From NCBI GenBank assembly GCA_934045075.1, contig OW203722.1, positions 6,381,264 through 6,445,263 of the forward strand: 64,000 nt of DNA, given 5' to 3'. This document shows, piece after piece, positions 34,301 through 44,239 of this stretch. Under the pieces are notes generated by a model. It saw only the letters and a list, made by a program, of their open reading frames with translations, was not told the origin of the DNA and ran no database searches. The DNA comes from Yponomeuta sedellus (Eukaryota > Arthropoda > Insecta > Lepidoptera > Yponomeutidae). Position numbers and translations under genes: made by a program. Numbering within the stretch: position 1 is the stretch's first letter; every line of letters begins with the position of its first letter.

Positions 34301-37300
34301 AACGTACTCGTACATAGCCCAATCATGAGGCTAAGTGCAGAAATCTCTGGTCTTACTAACTTACTAGTGTAATAGGACTGTTATTGAATACTTTTAATGG
34401 CAGTGAAGTTTTTCAGTGAAATATCTTGTTATTTTTATCGCAACACAAAAGTAGCTGGTTAGTGCATAACTATTAAAGTGATTGATAAGATACAATACGT
34501 GCTTACATGACTTAATAGGTAAAGATTGCGTTACATCAAAGTCTATTTAATAGGCTATTTAAAATATAATTAAGTAAGTTGAAGTAATGTTCTTAGTCTT
34601 GTTATAGTCTGTTGATAGAATTCGTACGCAGAAACTAAATATTCAGATTGATTTTAATTTAATGTTACAAAGGTCAGTTTTAGCTGGTTACTAATTAAAA
34701 CCAAGGTCCGCAATATACGAAGTACTTACTAAACTCAAACACTCATTTAAATGCAATTGACAGAAACGCCTGGGTCGCTTATCATAAATGTACAATTAAC
34801 AGTGTACTATGTCATTTGATGTTCACTGCGCAGGCAAAACTTCCAAGTTCCCGTTTTCTGGAGCCATTCCTACAGCACTGGTGCCACAGTGGAACTCGTA
34901 CTCGTAACTAACGCGTTGTGCGAAATGAGCGAGGCCAAAGAACAAATGAGCAAAAAACAAATGAATAGCTGTTTTCGATACTTAAATATAATAGCTACAT
35001 ATATTTATAAATTTGAATTTGGCGGATTTGGAATGCCCTTGTATGCCTCCACTGCTGGGGCACGGGTCTTTTCCTGCATCGCAGGAAGGTAAGGCCATAC
35101 TCCACCACGGGGGCCAAGTCCGGGTTGGTGAAGGATTGTAAGACAGTGGCGGGCCTTACTGTCTGAAGTTATCAAGCCGCCCATAAGGCCTCTGACGTGG
35201 CTTAACGACTGCCATTATATGACAGCCGGCACCAACGGCTTAACGTGCCTTGCGAAGCACGGAAGCGCTCGGAAAAATGCCACTAGCGGTAGTCACGGGA
35301 CGCTCACCCATCCTGTACCTGATCGCGTCTGTTGTTGTTGCTTAACCAATTGATTGATTCCAATCACTCCGTTTGCCTTGGCCACGAGCGCTTCAGGCGC
35401 GTTTCATATGACTATATTCAAAGTATTTTATGACTAGTATTAGTCTAGTATTATTATGCTATGTACATCGGAGTGGGATATCTACGTATATATTATGAAC
35501 TAGCTGTCTCAAATCGCCATAAGTCTCACTGAGAACTGTCTATCTATATCTAACTGTTTTAGTGCAATAGTTTTTATTATAAATAAGACCAAAAGAGATA
35601 TGTATCGTTCACGCTTGTCAGTAATATCAGTAAGATAAGATAACGTCACAGTAACAACAGTTTGGTTTACACAAACCATCGACAACAGCTTGACTTTTAC
35701 AATTTAGTTGCAAAGTGCCTATAACGCAAGAATGTAGTGCAAAATGCACGTATGTAAAGGTCGACGTGCCTTCGTGTTACATGCAAAATTGTTATAAAAT
35801 CGTCAAAATCTATTAAACGATGCTTTGCTAAGTTTCGCAAAGTATTTTTTTTTAACTAAAACTTTCGTAAGCACAACACATTGTAGACTTTTAGTCCGGA
35901 TTTACTTACGGGTGTTGTTATATCGGCGACGACGCGAACTCCGTCTCTGCTCACCATGATTAAGCTCTGCGAATCGGAGCGAAACCTGGTCGGACTTTTC
36001 CGATATAACAACACCCGTAAGTAAATCCGGACTAAAAGTCTACAATATTTTTTTTTACTTTTACAGTTCGGAGAATTATCACCTTACAAAATTATGCTAG
36101 TAGAAGAAATAGCTTACTAAGAGCTAATAACAGACTCCCGCCTATAGAATGATTCGCCTATAGTATTCTATAGAATGATTCGCCTATAGTATTAAAGAGT
36201 TGTGGTCAGTAAAGAGACATGCTGAGTCGGGCCCATTTCGGGGTCTAAATACTTAAAACTTTCCGATATTTCATTTTTTATGTTTTGTTATAACTTTGTA
36301 TAGTTCATTTTTGTGTTATTAAATTTTTGCCGCTGCCCGCATTTCGGCTGATATGGCGTTATCTTTTGACTTCTATTTTGTTGTATGAATAAATACATCT
36401 TTATTTCATTCTTTCTCTCTTTCTCTCTTTCTCTCTTTCTCTCTTTCTCTCTTTCTCTCTTTCTCTCTTTCTCTCTTTCTCTCTTTCTCTCTTTCTCTAT
36501 TTCTCTCTCTCTCTCTTTCTCTCTTTCTCTCTTTCTCTCTCTCTCTCTCTTTAAATACCAGGCTTGCATAGTTGATTGCAGATCTACTTTTAAATTACCA
36601 AGTACGATTAGAAACTGGAGTAAAAAGTGTAAAATCGTTATTCGTCACCGATTCAGTCCGTGCACTGGGCATGGAATGTTTTGAAATAGAACTGTAGGTT
36701 TTCTTAAATATTCGTCAGTATTTTTATGTTATTATCCCCAAATGTATTATTATTTTCTTTTTGTGTTTACAATTTCGGTTATAACGCAAAGCATGCACGG
36801 TTTAAAGCAATGTTCAAAATGTACAAGAATACAATATTAGGTTCCCTGTTTGGTTTTTCCAATTTATTTAATCTGTGGTTAACGGTGCTGGTAAGGCCTC
36901 CATTTGTACTATATTCTATATTATTTCTGTTACTGTAATTTCTGTGTACAGTAAAGACTATTCTATGTATCTATCTGGTGGTACAATTATATAACACTTT
37001 CAATTATTAAGTACCTAAGTATTCATTGTGCAACTGTACGTTTTCCTTTTAGATGAAAATATATGAAATAAATATTTTTTTCTGAACTTACTTATTTCCT
37101 ATAATAGTAAATAAGTAAGTTCAGAAAGACAAAGACTATATTTAGTTCATATTAAAAAAAAAAGTCGCTCTAATAGCGACATCTCTTTAAATATGAACCG
37201 AATATAATATAGTCTTTGATGTATACATGTTTGAGATGTCGCTGTTTCTGGTACCCACAACACAGGGTATCCTAGTGTGGGGCCAGAAGCAATGTATGTG

Positions 37301-40268
37301 CCTATATGTTTTATTATGTTGTTATATCCTGTCAAGAGAAGGACGTCTCTAAAGGTAGTTATAAGTTCAGTAAGAAATCGGTGAAACAAAAAGCTTTTCC
37401 ACTTTTTGTTTCTATTCATAAGTACCTACTTCAGTTTGCAATCATCCCGTTGTACGATACACAAAACATAGTAAGAATATAAACCCAATTAGTAATATTA
37501 CACCACAAACTATTGGTTGAATGGCTCCCTCTGAAACTTCGCAACATTCCCTTTCCCTAATCCGTTAATCCTATTCCTCACGAGTGATAACAAAGACAAG
37601 ATAAATACGTCCCTACGTCAATGGTTTTAGATTTCATTTTCCCACGAGATTGGCAGGTTGTAAGAAAACACGTGATTTATAAACAGCATACCTCAATCTT
37701 TTAATAACAGTAATTGAACGCTAGTTGTTGATACTGAGACTGTGGAATGGCATTGTATCTTCGCAGGAATGTACAGTCGCACATCAGCCTTTACTTACGT
37801 GCACTGTAATCAGTTACGGTGACTTTACAACTTGACCATAAGCAATAGTTGATGTGCTGTCGCCTGTACAATTTGTTATAGAAATTCCGCAAAACCTGCA
37901 AACTGTTACTTCCACTAAACTAAAATAAACAAACTCCACAGTTTTTACTCTATTTTCTTTTTAGGATTCCGTACATCAAAAGGACAAACGGAACCCTTTA
38001 AGGATCGCTTTGTGGTCCGTCCGTCCTCCGCCCTTCTGTCTTGCTAGACCCTTTATTTCGGTAATCGTATCGAGTTGAAATCAAAACCGTATACTCTGCC
38101 GCTTTATCACGTAACTGGCACTCTATCGGGTTAAGCATTTAGACAACTCCAAAGTGTCAAAATATGTATGTCATTCACAGTTCAGAGTAGACCAAATCAG
38201 AAAACTCCATACAGTGCAGGATTAATATGTGTTTACAGGCCAGGTCTACAATTGCTTGAAGTTGAGAAAAAATCAAACTTCTATATTAACGAAAGGAGGA
38301 GGTTATCGATTCGACGCGTATTACTATTTTTTTGAAATCCTCTAATATAGTTACGGCCGTTTCTGTCGCAAAAAACCTATCTTTTGAGACTCAAGAGAAT
38401 TTAACCGAATAAATCCGATGTTAGCCGAACAAGCCCCGAGACTTGCTCCGCAAATCCTTTCTTCGGCGTCGTGCGTCTCGTTCATTCATAGAACTTTACA
38501 CAGTGTGTGACTGAGTAAGAAAGATTAGTTTAATATTTCGGAGATAAAGAAAGAAACAAAAGAAAAAAAGAAACACAGATGGTACCTAGTTGACCGAAAA
38601 TTAGATTGTGATAAAATTATATCATATTATCATCTATACCATAAAACACCCACAAGTTATCATACAAAATGAGTTCTTTTTTCTATAGGTACATACTTTA
38701 CTTAAACTCACGTGTGAAATCCGGAGGGGTAGGAAGAAAAAAATTTCATTTTATAAAGTCTCAAGAGTATGAAAATTTAAATTTCTATCCTTATAAAATC
38801 TTGTTAGATTTAAATGTTCCATTAGCTTTTGTATGTTTTATGAATGATAAAGATAATAATTTCATTCTGCATCCTCTCTATTGTGACTAACCGAATCCTA
38901 GTAACTATATTATCATCGTTCAGTCCACATCGTTTTCTAATTCGTGTCCACCACATAAGTTGTATTTTCTTACCCCAGTCTCACTCAATCTCAACATATA
39001 CCTATACATTATTCATTTAAAACACAAAATGAAAGTCAAAGTTGCTAGTTTCACAATTAATAGATTATATAGAAAAGAAAGTAACAAAGAAACTCCAAAA
39101 TTCTATTCCAAAACATATTTAACTTAATGAAGTTTTCAACTTAAAATTATATTGTTACCTTATATAACCAATTTGCAAGACTAACTCTAAAATGTTTATT
39201 TATTGCATTGCCATGGTGACATGAATCGAATAAACGGATTCTGTGACGGTACCTACCTACAAAATTCGCCGGGACAGCTATTTTACCATACAGTACTCGT
39301 AAAAGCGTGTTTTAAACCCTAAAGCCGACTAAGAGGAAATAGTGGGCTCCTTTTACCTATTCTTAGCCCCCTGTCAAATAATAATTTCTTATTATCTCGA
39401 TACTCGATTACGCAGTAGTCAAAGGGTATGTTACTCGTAATGAACACTTAGTTATTTAGTTTAAAAAATAATGAAAGTCACCATGATTGCACAAATAGAT
39501 TGATAACACCTATAATTTATCACAATAACATTCCTTTGGAACAATTAATAACTCTTGGCTCTTGTTCTGTACTACCTAACAGTTATATTCGAATGACACT
39601 GAGATTTCCAAACAAAGCAGTCGGCATTATACCTAAATTATTGAGTAACTATTAACTGTATGTACACGATTCATATATGGAATTTTTCTTAAATAATCTA
39701 GACTCCCGCTTCAGACAGGGACCTTCTCTCAGAGAGTGGCGAAACAACTGTCTTACCAAACCTAGTACAAAACAAACTTCTTGTCTGACTAGCACTTGAA
39801 ACATCATAGTTAGTTAGCCTGATCACAAAAACACCAAGGTCAGCACGTTTACAGTCGTCTAAGCCACGAGGTTTTCCTCCACAGTAACCAGATACAACAC
39901 AGAACCTTGATAATAATCACCTCCATCTTTAACTGCGCGTCCATTCGCGACGCCGCCGCCACCATCATAAAAACTCTCTTACCTGGCCCGTAAAAGCGCT
40001 TCCCCCGAGTGACATCAAAAATCACGCCGTTCACAGCCAGCAGGACTCTACCATCGTCTTGGGTCCCATCAAACTTCCTTAGCTCAGCGACTGTGAGATC
40101 CTTTCGGAGCTTGGGCATTGGCGGCGGTGACGGCGGGACATACACATCTCCTTCAAACTTAGACTTTATGATCTTATAGACAAGGTACACTATCAGGAGA
40201 ATGAGGAACAGATTCAACGGACTGGTGACTTCGTCCCACATGGTCGCTTCTGGCACTTCTGTCGACAT
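25284..40268 (-). CDS. PGRMC: Membrane-associated progesterone receptor component (PGRMC/MAPR), three exons, complete
   Basis: The CDS joins 40268-39983, 33029-32880 and 25375-25284 on the minus strand and gives 175 residues. Both introns have GT..AG ends and compatible phases (split codons Gly96 and Glu146). An acidic N-terminus is followed by one membrane segment (about residues 18-34), a Pro-rich linker (45-52) and a cytochrome b5-like domain (about 57-158). FYGPGGPY (92-99) holds Tyr93 and Tyr99, matching human Tyr107 and the haem-ligand Tyr113; Lys147-Tyr148 match human Lys163-Tyr164. The acidic tail contains YSDDE. Family members bind haem at ER and other membranes and support P450 enzymes and sterol metabolism. 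The start is the first in-frame ATG; only a GTG lies upstream in frame. The length is slightly below vertebrate PGRMC1 (195). Whether it corresponds to PGRMC1 or PGRMC2 is not resolved. Confidence 0.93.
25422..25640 (+). pseudogene. LINE (RTE-like) ORF C-terminal fragment
   Basis: The frame reads KWRARTGKGSVGSLLPHWDDDLSQIAG, a stop, then MRMAKDRTEVGVLWERL, a degraded copy of GRPxxRWxDDLxxxAGxxWMRxAQDR. It lies in PGRMC intron 2 close to the exon 3 acceptor, on the opposite strand. Confidence 0.6.
25690..25815 (-). repeat. Family E-like SINE 3' piece
   Basis: CATCAACCCATTACGTCCCC, CCTAAGGAAGGTATAGGCC and AAGTCCGGATTGGTGGAGG. Related to 7836-7890. Confidence 0.6.
26036..26229 (+). repeat. LINE 3' end F
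   Basis: GGGCAGCAGCGCCCCCTGC, CCCGCATGCCCAGCGTGGGG, GGGGAGGGCTATGTCCAGC and a GAAGAAG tail. Preceded by an AT dinucleotide-like tract at 25960-26025. Confidence 0.7.
26307..26709 (+). repeat. SINE family D, full length
   Basis: The tRNA-like head GGTGGTAGCTCAGTGGGT..CCAGGTTCGATCCCG is followed by the GTGAAGGAAAACATCGTGAGG block, a middle with GCTGGGCCAGCCTATACC, the tail GACGCTGTATAAATCATCTC and an A10 run. It is the most complete copy; partial ones are at 5385, 33195, 34105, 46500 and 63345. Confidence 0.85.
26913..26951 (+). repeat. Transib 5' terminal inverted repeat, 23-RSS-like
   Basis: The end reads heptamer CACGTAA, exactly 23 bp of spacer, then ACAAAAGTA. V(D)J signals have CACAGTG, a 12- or 23-bp spacer, and ACAAAAACC. 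The three essential bases CAC are kept. Confidence 0.88.
27185..29545 (+). CDS. Transib transposase (RAG1 core homologue)
   Basis: A mini-exon 27185-27203 (MDALPC plus one base, donor GTAAGTAC) joins 27462-29545 (acceptor TTTGTTGCAG) in frame, giving 700 residues, the size usual for Transib. Likely catalytic residues are Asp300 in KWGLDGSGGHS, Asp409 in MMDGKTCNVLT, and Glu in SEDVLEASQ (best candidate Glu619), aligning with RAG1 Asp600, Asp708 and Glu962. CNIC and HKLLIH match the RAG1 zinc ligands (CxxC and HxxxxH). DGNTARKFF corresponds to NGNFARKL of RAG1. The C-terminus is acidic (EEDDDEEDD). There is no internal stop or frameshift. The protein should cut next to its CAC-ended repeats through hairpin intermediates, as other Transib transposases do. 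Confidence 0.94.
29556..29561 (+). terminator. Poly(A) signal of the Transib transposase
   Basis: AATAAA begins 11 nt after the TAA stop of the transposase, inside the element. Confidence 0.6.
29788..29826 (-). repeat. Transib 3' terminal inverted repeat, 23-RSS-like
   Basis: Read inward from 29826 on the minus strand: CACGTAA, 23-bp spacer, ACAAAAATA (7 of 9 matches to the V(D)J nonamer). It differs from the 5' end at three positions. Confidence 0.88.
30057..30900. other. No gene; intron 2 of PGRMC
   Basis: It starts with a possible second family A tail (ACACTATTTTTATTTT at 30057) joined head-to-tail to the copy before it. The rest is unassigned. Confidence 0.4.
30905..30970 (+). pseudogene. 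LINE ORF terminal fragment
   Basis: The frame reads WRDKEEAYAQW, a stop, then ARFMGWID, matching the end of the 59636-59835 fragment (EEAYAQQWASFMGWID). Confidence 0.55.
31020..31400 (-). repeat. Old SINE cluster
   Basis: 31034-31140 resembles repeat Z (CTACTGCAGAGCACAGCCC). 31138-31215 resembles the family D middle block. 31293-31397 looks tRNA-derived on the minus strand: A box TTAGTCTAGCAGG and B box GGTTTCGATACC. Confidence 0.5.
31899..31949 (+). repeat. LINE 3' end F, short
   Basis: GGGCTATGTCCAGCAGTGG followed by ATATAGCCTGAAGAAGAAG. Confidence 0.65.
31950..32562. other. No recognisable gene
   Basis: Intron 2 sequence. The overlapping short frames on both strands show no family features. 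Confidence 0.35.
32563..32741. repeat. SINE family A palindrome folded at the anticodon loop
   Basis: Arms 32607-32670 and 32678-32741 are 64 bp each with one mismatch. The 7-nt spacer ACGGATA is exactly the anticodon loop of the tRNA-like unit. Each arm carries the T arm, the acceptor 3' strand and the CCTCTAAATAGG tail. The minus arm continues out to the family 3' end at 32563. Confidence 0.92.
32880..33029 (-). CDS. PGRMC: PGRMC exon 2
   Basis: This 150-nt exon encodes residues 96-145 (GGPYSAFAGKDATRGLATG through WEDQFR), the core of the haem-binding region. The acceptor is TTTCCTTTCAG|GC and the donor is AGAG|GTGAG. It enters in phase 1 and leaves one base for Glu146. The open frame is too short to stand out alone; it was found by family similarity. 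Confidence 0.92.
33195..33315 (+). repeat. SINE family D, internally deleted
   Basis: GTGAAGGAAAACATCGTGAAG jumps straight to CTGTATAAACCATCTC and GTAGATGCAAAAGGCCAAT; the middle is lost. Confidence 0.7.
33521..33963 (+). mobile_element. Non-autonomous Helitron interrupted by a SINE
   Basis: It begins TCTATATTATAAAAATGAATC and ends GGGTCAGCTAG followed by T. A family A SINE (33605-33836) sits in its middle next to a TTATTTTTT-type tract. It lies in PGRMC intron 1. Confidence 0.82.
33605..33836 (-). repeat. SINE family A nested in a Helitron
   Basis: It runs from ACACTATTTTTTATTTTTAA to GACTTAAGCAAATT, missing the 5'-most block. It contains a complete tRNA-like part. Confidence 0.85.
34019..34250 (-). 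repeat. Repeat Z tail and SINE D-like head
   Basis: 34019-34070 has CGTCCCACTGCAGGGCACATG (as at 55660-55826). 34105-34250 has CTCACGATGTCTTCCTTCAC, GTCATTGGTACATGCCGGG and a B-box-like GGATTTGAACTC. Confidence 0.55.
34251..35029. other. No gene; PGRMC intron 1
   Basis: Nothing recognised. Confidence 0.35.
35030..35395 (-). repeat. SINE family E, full length
   Basis: One of the best-preserved copies: tail CCACTGCTGGGGCACGGGTC through CACTAGCGGTAGTCACGGG to the head CCAATCACTCCG..GAGCGCTTC. Confidence 0.85.
35848..36045. mobile_element. Hairpin MITE family G, copy 1
   Basis: Inverted arms 35881-35926 and 36000-36045 are 46 bp and identical (TTGTAGACTTTTAGTCCGG.., ..GGGTGTTGTTATATCGG). The middle contains CTCTGCTCACCATGATTAAG. 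Sequence left of the arm (AACTAAAACTTTCGTAAG) appears inverted to the right of copies 2 and 4, so the true ends are about 80 bp long. Confidence 0.88.
36158..36195. repeat. Short tandem duplication
   Basis: Two copies of a unit containing AGAATGATTCGCCTATAGTA. Confidence 0.7.
36408..36551. repeat. (TTTCTCTC)n microsatellite
   Basis: About 140 bp of pyrimidine octamer/tetramer repeat with few interruptions. The open frames on both strands here are repeat translation only. PGRMC intron 1. Confidence 0.95.
36552..37209. other. No recognisable gene
   Basis: 37081-37130 has a short inverted pair around AACTTACTTATTT / AAATAAGTAAGTT. Nothing else. Confidence 0.4.
37210..37315 (+). repeat. SINE family C, 3' part
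   Basis: GATGTCGCTGTTTCTGG, CACAGGGTATCCTAGTGTGG and CCAGAAGCAATGTATGTG. Confidence 0.75.
37316..39029. other. No gene; lepidopteran motifs
   Basis: 37962-38050 has the dispersed block GGATTCCGTACATCAAAAGG..CGGAACCC..GTCCGTCCG. 38285-38325 resembles 20368-20420. The 73-codon plus frame at 38669-38890 has no recognised features. PGRMC intron 1. Confidence 0.45.
39036..39160. repeat. Dispersed repeat H
   Basis: Pair of 16575-16725 (GCTAGTTTCACAATTAATAG, AGTAACAAAGAAACTCC, GTTTTCAACTTAA). Confidence 0.5.
39983..40268 (-). CDS. PGRMC: PGRMC exon 1
   Basis: This exon encodes residues 1-95 plus the first base of codon 96: start, membrane anchor, Pro-rich linker and the first half of the cytochrome b5-like fold (LLAVNG, FDVTRG, FYGPG). 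The donor reads CCAG|GTAAGAG. Reading through it gives an unrelated tail ending at 39849, so the longer open frame there is not the true product. Confidence 0.93.
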
Positions 40269-40345
40269 TATTGAGCACACGTCTTCGCTTACTAGCTAGT
40301 TGATAAACACTGAGCGGCGGCCGTGACGCGCGGAGTGTGTTCTAA
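40269..40345 (-). promoter_or_regulatory. Putative PGRMC core promoter and 5' UTR
   Basis: About 44 nt upstream of the ATG the minus strand reads TCAGTG (40313-40308), a match to the arthropod initiator TCAGT. The segment just upstream is GC-rich compared with the rest of the window (CGCGCGTCACGGCCGCCG). I see no TATA box. The transcription start is inferred from this motif only. Confidence 0.35.
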
Positions 40346-40399
40346 GGTCAACCGGTATGTCTTATCAATTGAATACGCGACGCAATGCTACGCCTGTCA

Positions 40400-41632
40400 C
40401 GCTGCTAAGCTCGCTGTAATAGGAAGTTGGTCTTGAATCTTGATTGCTATTATTAGTACAGTTCTGCGGCGGTTAGGATGTTAAAAGCGACCTTATTTGT
40501 TTTTTGTAATGGTTGAAGTTTGAAAATTTAAATTTGTTCGTGTTATTCCCCAGTAATCATTTTATTCTTCCTAGGAGCTGAGTTTCGTATACACGGAATG
40601 AATAAATTCTAGAAGATATTTTTTTGTTGCTGGTGTTTGTGGTCTACTGCATGAGTAGGTACCCTATATTTAGCGCTAGCGATTTGAGAGCTCGAGCGAT
40701 TTGCGAGCGCAGCGGTTGCTCCGCCACAATAATTAATTATGACGGTCCGTCATCGTCGTGTGATAAGACTCTTACGACACACGTTTTATAATTTTTAATT
40801 ACTTTATTGCACAAGAAACATTTAACAAGACATTACATAATAAATAACATGCACAGAGGTCAGCTTATCTCTTTTCCAGCAAACCTTCGAGACGGAGAGG
40901 CAGATGATCAAATAAGCGGGTATTTTTTTCTGGGTATTCTTGCGATACCATCAAGCTTTCCTATGTAAGGTCCATTTTTCTATAATTGAGTATTGTGGTA
41001 AACATTTGTTATTTGAGTACAAATCAAAACATACTGAACGCATCGCACATCATAGATAACCACTATAAGTTTTTAAGACTACGCAGACACACAGGTTGTT
41101 TTGACATTATGAATGGGCGCAAGTAAATGAAAAATTCGAAAAGTTGTATTTTATTTTCTTTATTAGGGACTGCAAAAAAAAGTGCAATGTGTCTTAAACA
41201 CATAACTTACACATAAAAAAATATAGATGTACAGTTCCGTTATCCACATTTTACAATATAGTTTTCTTTTTTGAGAATGCAAAAAGTAAATAAAATAGCG
41301 TTTGATAGCACAACGTTTATTAACTCGTCATAAAGCTATTATAACAATTTTTAAGTCCATTTAACCTTTTTAACATTAGAAGGACTTCATTTAAAATATG
41401 TTTTTGAGTTTTAAATAATCGTGTTTTTTATTATTAATAACACCGTTAGGGCAGTTAGTCCCTTTATGTGTTACTACATGCAAAGGGACGAAAAACATGC
41501 GACTGATGCGTTCATAAATCATGACTGAAATTGTGATTGACTTTAACTTTTTGATTGATTACAAAATATAATCACCCCATTCTTGACATTTCTACAATTC
41601 AATTCATTCATTTACTAATAAATTTTGCAGAA
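40400..41632. other. No recognisable gene
   Basis: Upstream flank of PGRMC. 40660-40720 has GCGCTAGCGATTTGAGAGC and related short repeats. No coding features. Confidence 0.35.
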
Positions 41633-41669
41633 TCGTGGCAAGTGGCAGTCCTTGGTCTCTGCGAATTTT

Positions 41670-41930
41670 ATTATTATTACTATTTAAAGTCTTTATTACA
41701 TTAAACATATAGTTTTGTAAGGTAGATTTTTCCTTAATTCAGTTTAGTGATAAGTGATAACCTATTATTAGTTATTGACAAAATTTGACATTTATAGGGT
41801 TAGGGGCAAACTGAATGAACTACTTGAACTATTAGCAATATTTAAGATAACCTCTACTCAATGTAATGAAGTCTTTAAGAAAGACAACACCCTACTTAAT
41901 GTAATAAAGACTTTAAATAGTAATAATAAT
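41670..41930. mobile_element. MITE-like element with 35-bp perfect inverted ends
   Basis: 41670-41704 and 41896-41930 are perfect inverted copies (ATTATTATTACTATTTAAAG.., ..CTTTATTACATTAA). The target duplication is unclear because the ends are ATT-rich. The interior is AT-rich and non-coding. Confidence 0.75.
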
Positions 41931-42261
41931 TAAATTATATAAGACTCGGTAATGCTACTTACCTCGTGCAATGACCATACATTAATATGATAATCAAGTA
42001 CTTGTTGTGCTAAATGAATCCCATTAAAACATGAATGTGAAAACGAGGCCAAGTTCGGTATTAGAGAAATACGAGTGTATCGCTTTTGCCAAGATAAGAA
42101 TTGCGATTTAAACAGGGGCCAAGTTTTTTCTATAGAAATACTCAACTTTCTTTGCTTCAAACGCAGGTTCGTAGGTTTTAGCTTCGCATCTAAAGTTACA
42201 GGTACGTCATACCAATAAAAAAACTTTCTAAGAATACGACAATCCTGATAATTATGCGCAC

Positions 42262-42380
42262 CAAGTCTTCGATTCTCCACCAACCCGGACTTGGTTCCCG
42301 TAGTGGAGTATGGGACCTTACCTTCATGCGATGCAGGAAAATACCCATGCTCCAGCAGCGGGGACATACAAGAGCCGATA
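42262..42380 (+). repeat. SINE family E, 3' end
   Basis: CTCCACCAACCCGGACTTGG, CCTTCATGCGATGCAGG and CCAGCAGCGGGGACATACAAG. Confidence 0.7.
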
Positions 42381-42767
42381 TCGAAGTCTTACATTTGGTT
42401 GCCTGACGTTTGCGAGAACAATTTGTATGGAAATATATAATTGTGATTTCAAGTGTATTTAGACCATTGGAATCGTTCATGATGTAATATAGAGTTTCCG
42501 CTTATCTGACTTTTTTCAGCCTGGGGAGTACGAATACGCCAGTCGCTCGTTTTGAATATCAAAAGTCGCGACTTTCCAGTGCATTAATTGTCAAATTCTG
42601 ACACTTCAGCGCCTCATAATGCGTGACTCATGCCTTCTTACTGGGCTGGGCTACAGACGAGTGACGCAACTATATAAACTAACAATTTGCTAAACTAACC
42701 AAACCAATACTCTGAATATCTCGCTAATAGGGAGTCAACAAAACAAGATATTGTTATTGTATGGAAT

Positions 42768-42943
42768 CAGGCTTTCAGCGTTTAACACGAGGCAGGCATG
42801 CCTGAGGATCCTCGTGCTAGAGGCGAAACGCGTAGCATATTTTCTCATACAAGTATTGGTGTCGGTGGTGGTGTGTTCATATCTTGCTTCTGCTTGAGAA
42901 AGTGGGAGGGAAGGCGGTGCATTAACTAACCGCATGGTGCTTG
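42768..42943. repeat. Half copy of the 10255-10513 fold-back element
   Basis: It keeps the centre (CACGAGG..CATGCC..CCTCGTG hairpin, GAGGCGAAACGCG) and one arm (AAGTATTGGTGTCGGTGG, GGTGCATTAACTAA, CATGGTGCTTG). Confidence 0.7.
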
Positions 42944-44239
42944 TTAACCTGAATAGTTCCTACTATCTATTTAGTTCACAGCTTAGTTGTTTGAAAATAC
43001 AAGCGTTCAACTATTTTATAGGTATCTTTTTTTAGAATCCGAAATGCGCATTTATCAATACCGTCCCATTGACATTGACGTCATAGAATAATCTCATTTT
43101 AGACTGAATTATGTATGGATTACTTTTTCCTTTTGTGTTTATCAGATGGTCATGCATGCATGCTCGATCAACGGTTTGGAATAGGTAGAACAAGTCAGTG
43201 TTAACAAGAAACACGCATGATGTTAACTTATCAATACGTAAGTTGCTCAGTCTTTTGTGCATGTTGAATGCTACTTATCACGCAATTGTACCAAATGCTT
43301 TATCTTTTGTGCAAGGGATAGATATATAGATAAATGATTTATTTCCATAAGACACACACACGTATACATAGCATCATATATTATATTAAGGCACTGATAA
43401 CAGCAGTAAACAATTAGATAAGACAGAAGATACACTTTCATACATTCTTGGGCCTGGGTGTAAAAAGGTGAAAGAGATGTCAATTTAGAGCTTATATATT
43501 AGCAAACCAATTGTGTCCGTACAAGTTAAGCAAGATCGTAAATCTGTAGAAAGAAAGCACTGATCGGAGAATTATAATAACAAAAACAACAGGAAACACA
43601 CTCAAAACGCACTAAACGATACGAGAAGATGATCATAAATTAAGTCAGGGAGCTGTCACGCCTGTCACTGTTAGCACAGACTAAGGATTTTTTTCTTGGC
43701 ACAGACACAGATTAAAAATACAGTTAACAAACACGGTTAATAAATCGATCCGTAAACGAGAATCAATTTAGAGATTTATTTTCATCAAGTTAAAATTTGG
43801 ATTTTTTTAAACTGTTGGTATTAAGTATATTATGATGTATTTATTTAATTTGATTGAATCAATCATCTGGTGCAGGTGTTTTTTATTTAATACATGCAGA
43901 CTAATCAATTAAAGTAATCGGTATCCTATTTTATTAGGGACATAAACTTATTTTTAAGATTTCTCGTCTTCCAGATTGGGAATTGAGCTCATTTTTATAT
44001 TTTAAAATAGGAAAATACAACGTTTTTTTTAAACCATATCTAAACTATTTACAATCGGGCCCAGAAATTCCCGTCTCCTTTCGCTAATCATTTTATGCGG
44101 CAAATGCAAATGGGTTGCTACTCTGCATGTGTTGAGAGTCCAAAAGGGAAACTCTAGATTATAGTAATAATAAAATGTTCTATTTAAATTGTAGGTCCCT
44201 AGGTGTTTTAAATAAACATAATATAAAATAAGAATATTT
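42944..44239. other. No recognisable gene
   Basis: Nothing recognised apart from short AT tracts. Confidence 0.35.

Noticed and set aside
36288..36684. Open frames on both strands rich in Arg/Lys/Glu or Ser/Leu/Phe
   Set aside because: Translation of the TTTCTCTC microsatellite.
38669..38890. 73-codon AT-rich frame with protein-like composition
   Set aside because: No family similarity recognised, no splice or repeat context, and located within PGRMC intron 1.
39849..39982. Extension of PGRMC exon 1 in the open frame
   Set aside because: A good donor (GTAAGAG) lies at 39982 and exon 2 continues the family sequence in phase; the read-through tail is unlike any PGRMC.
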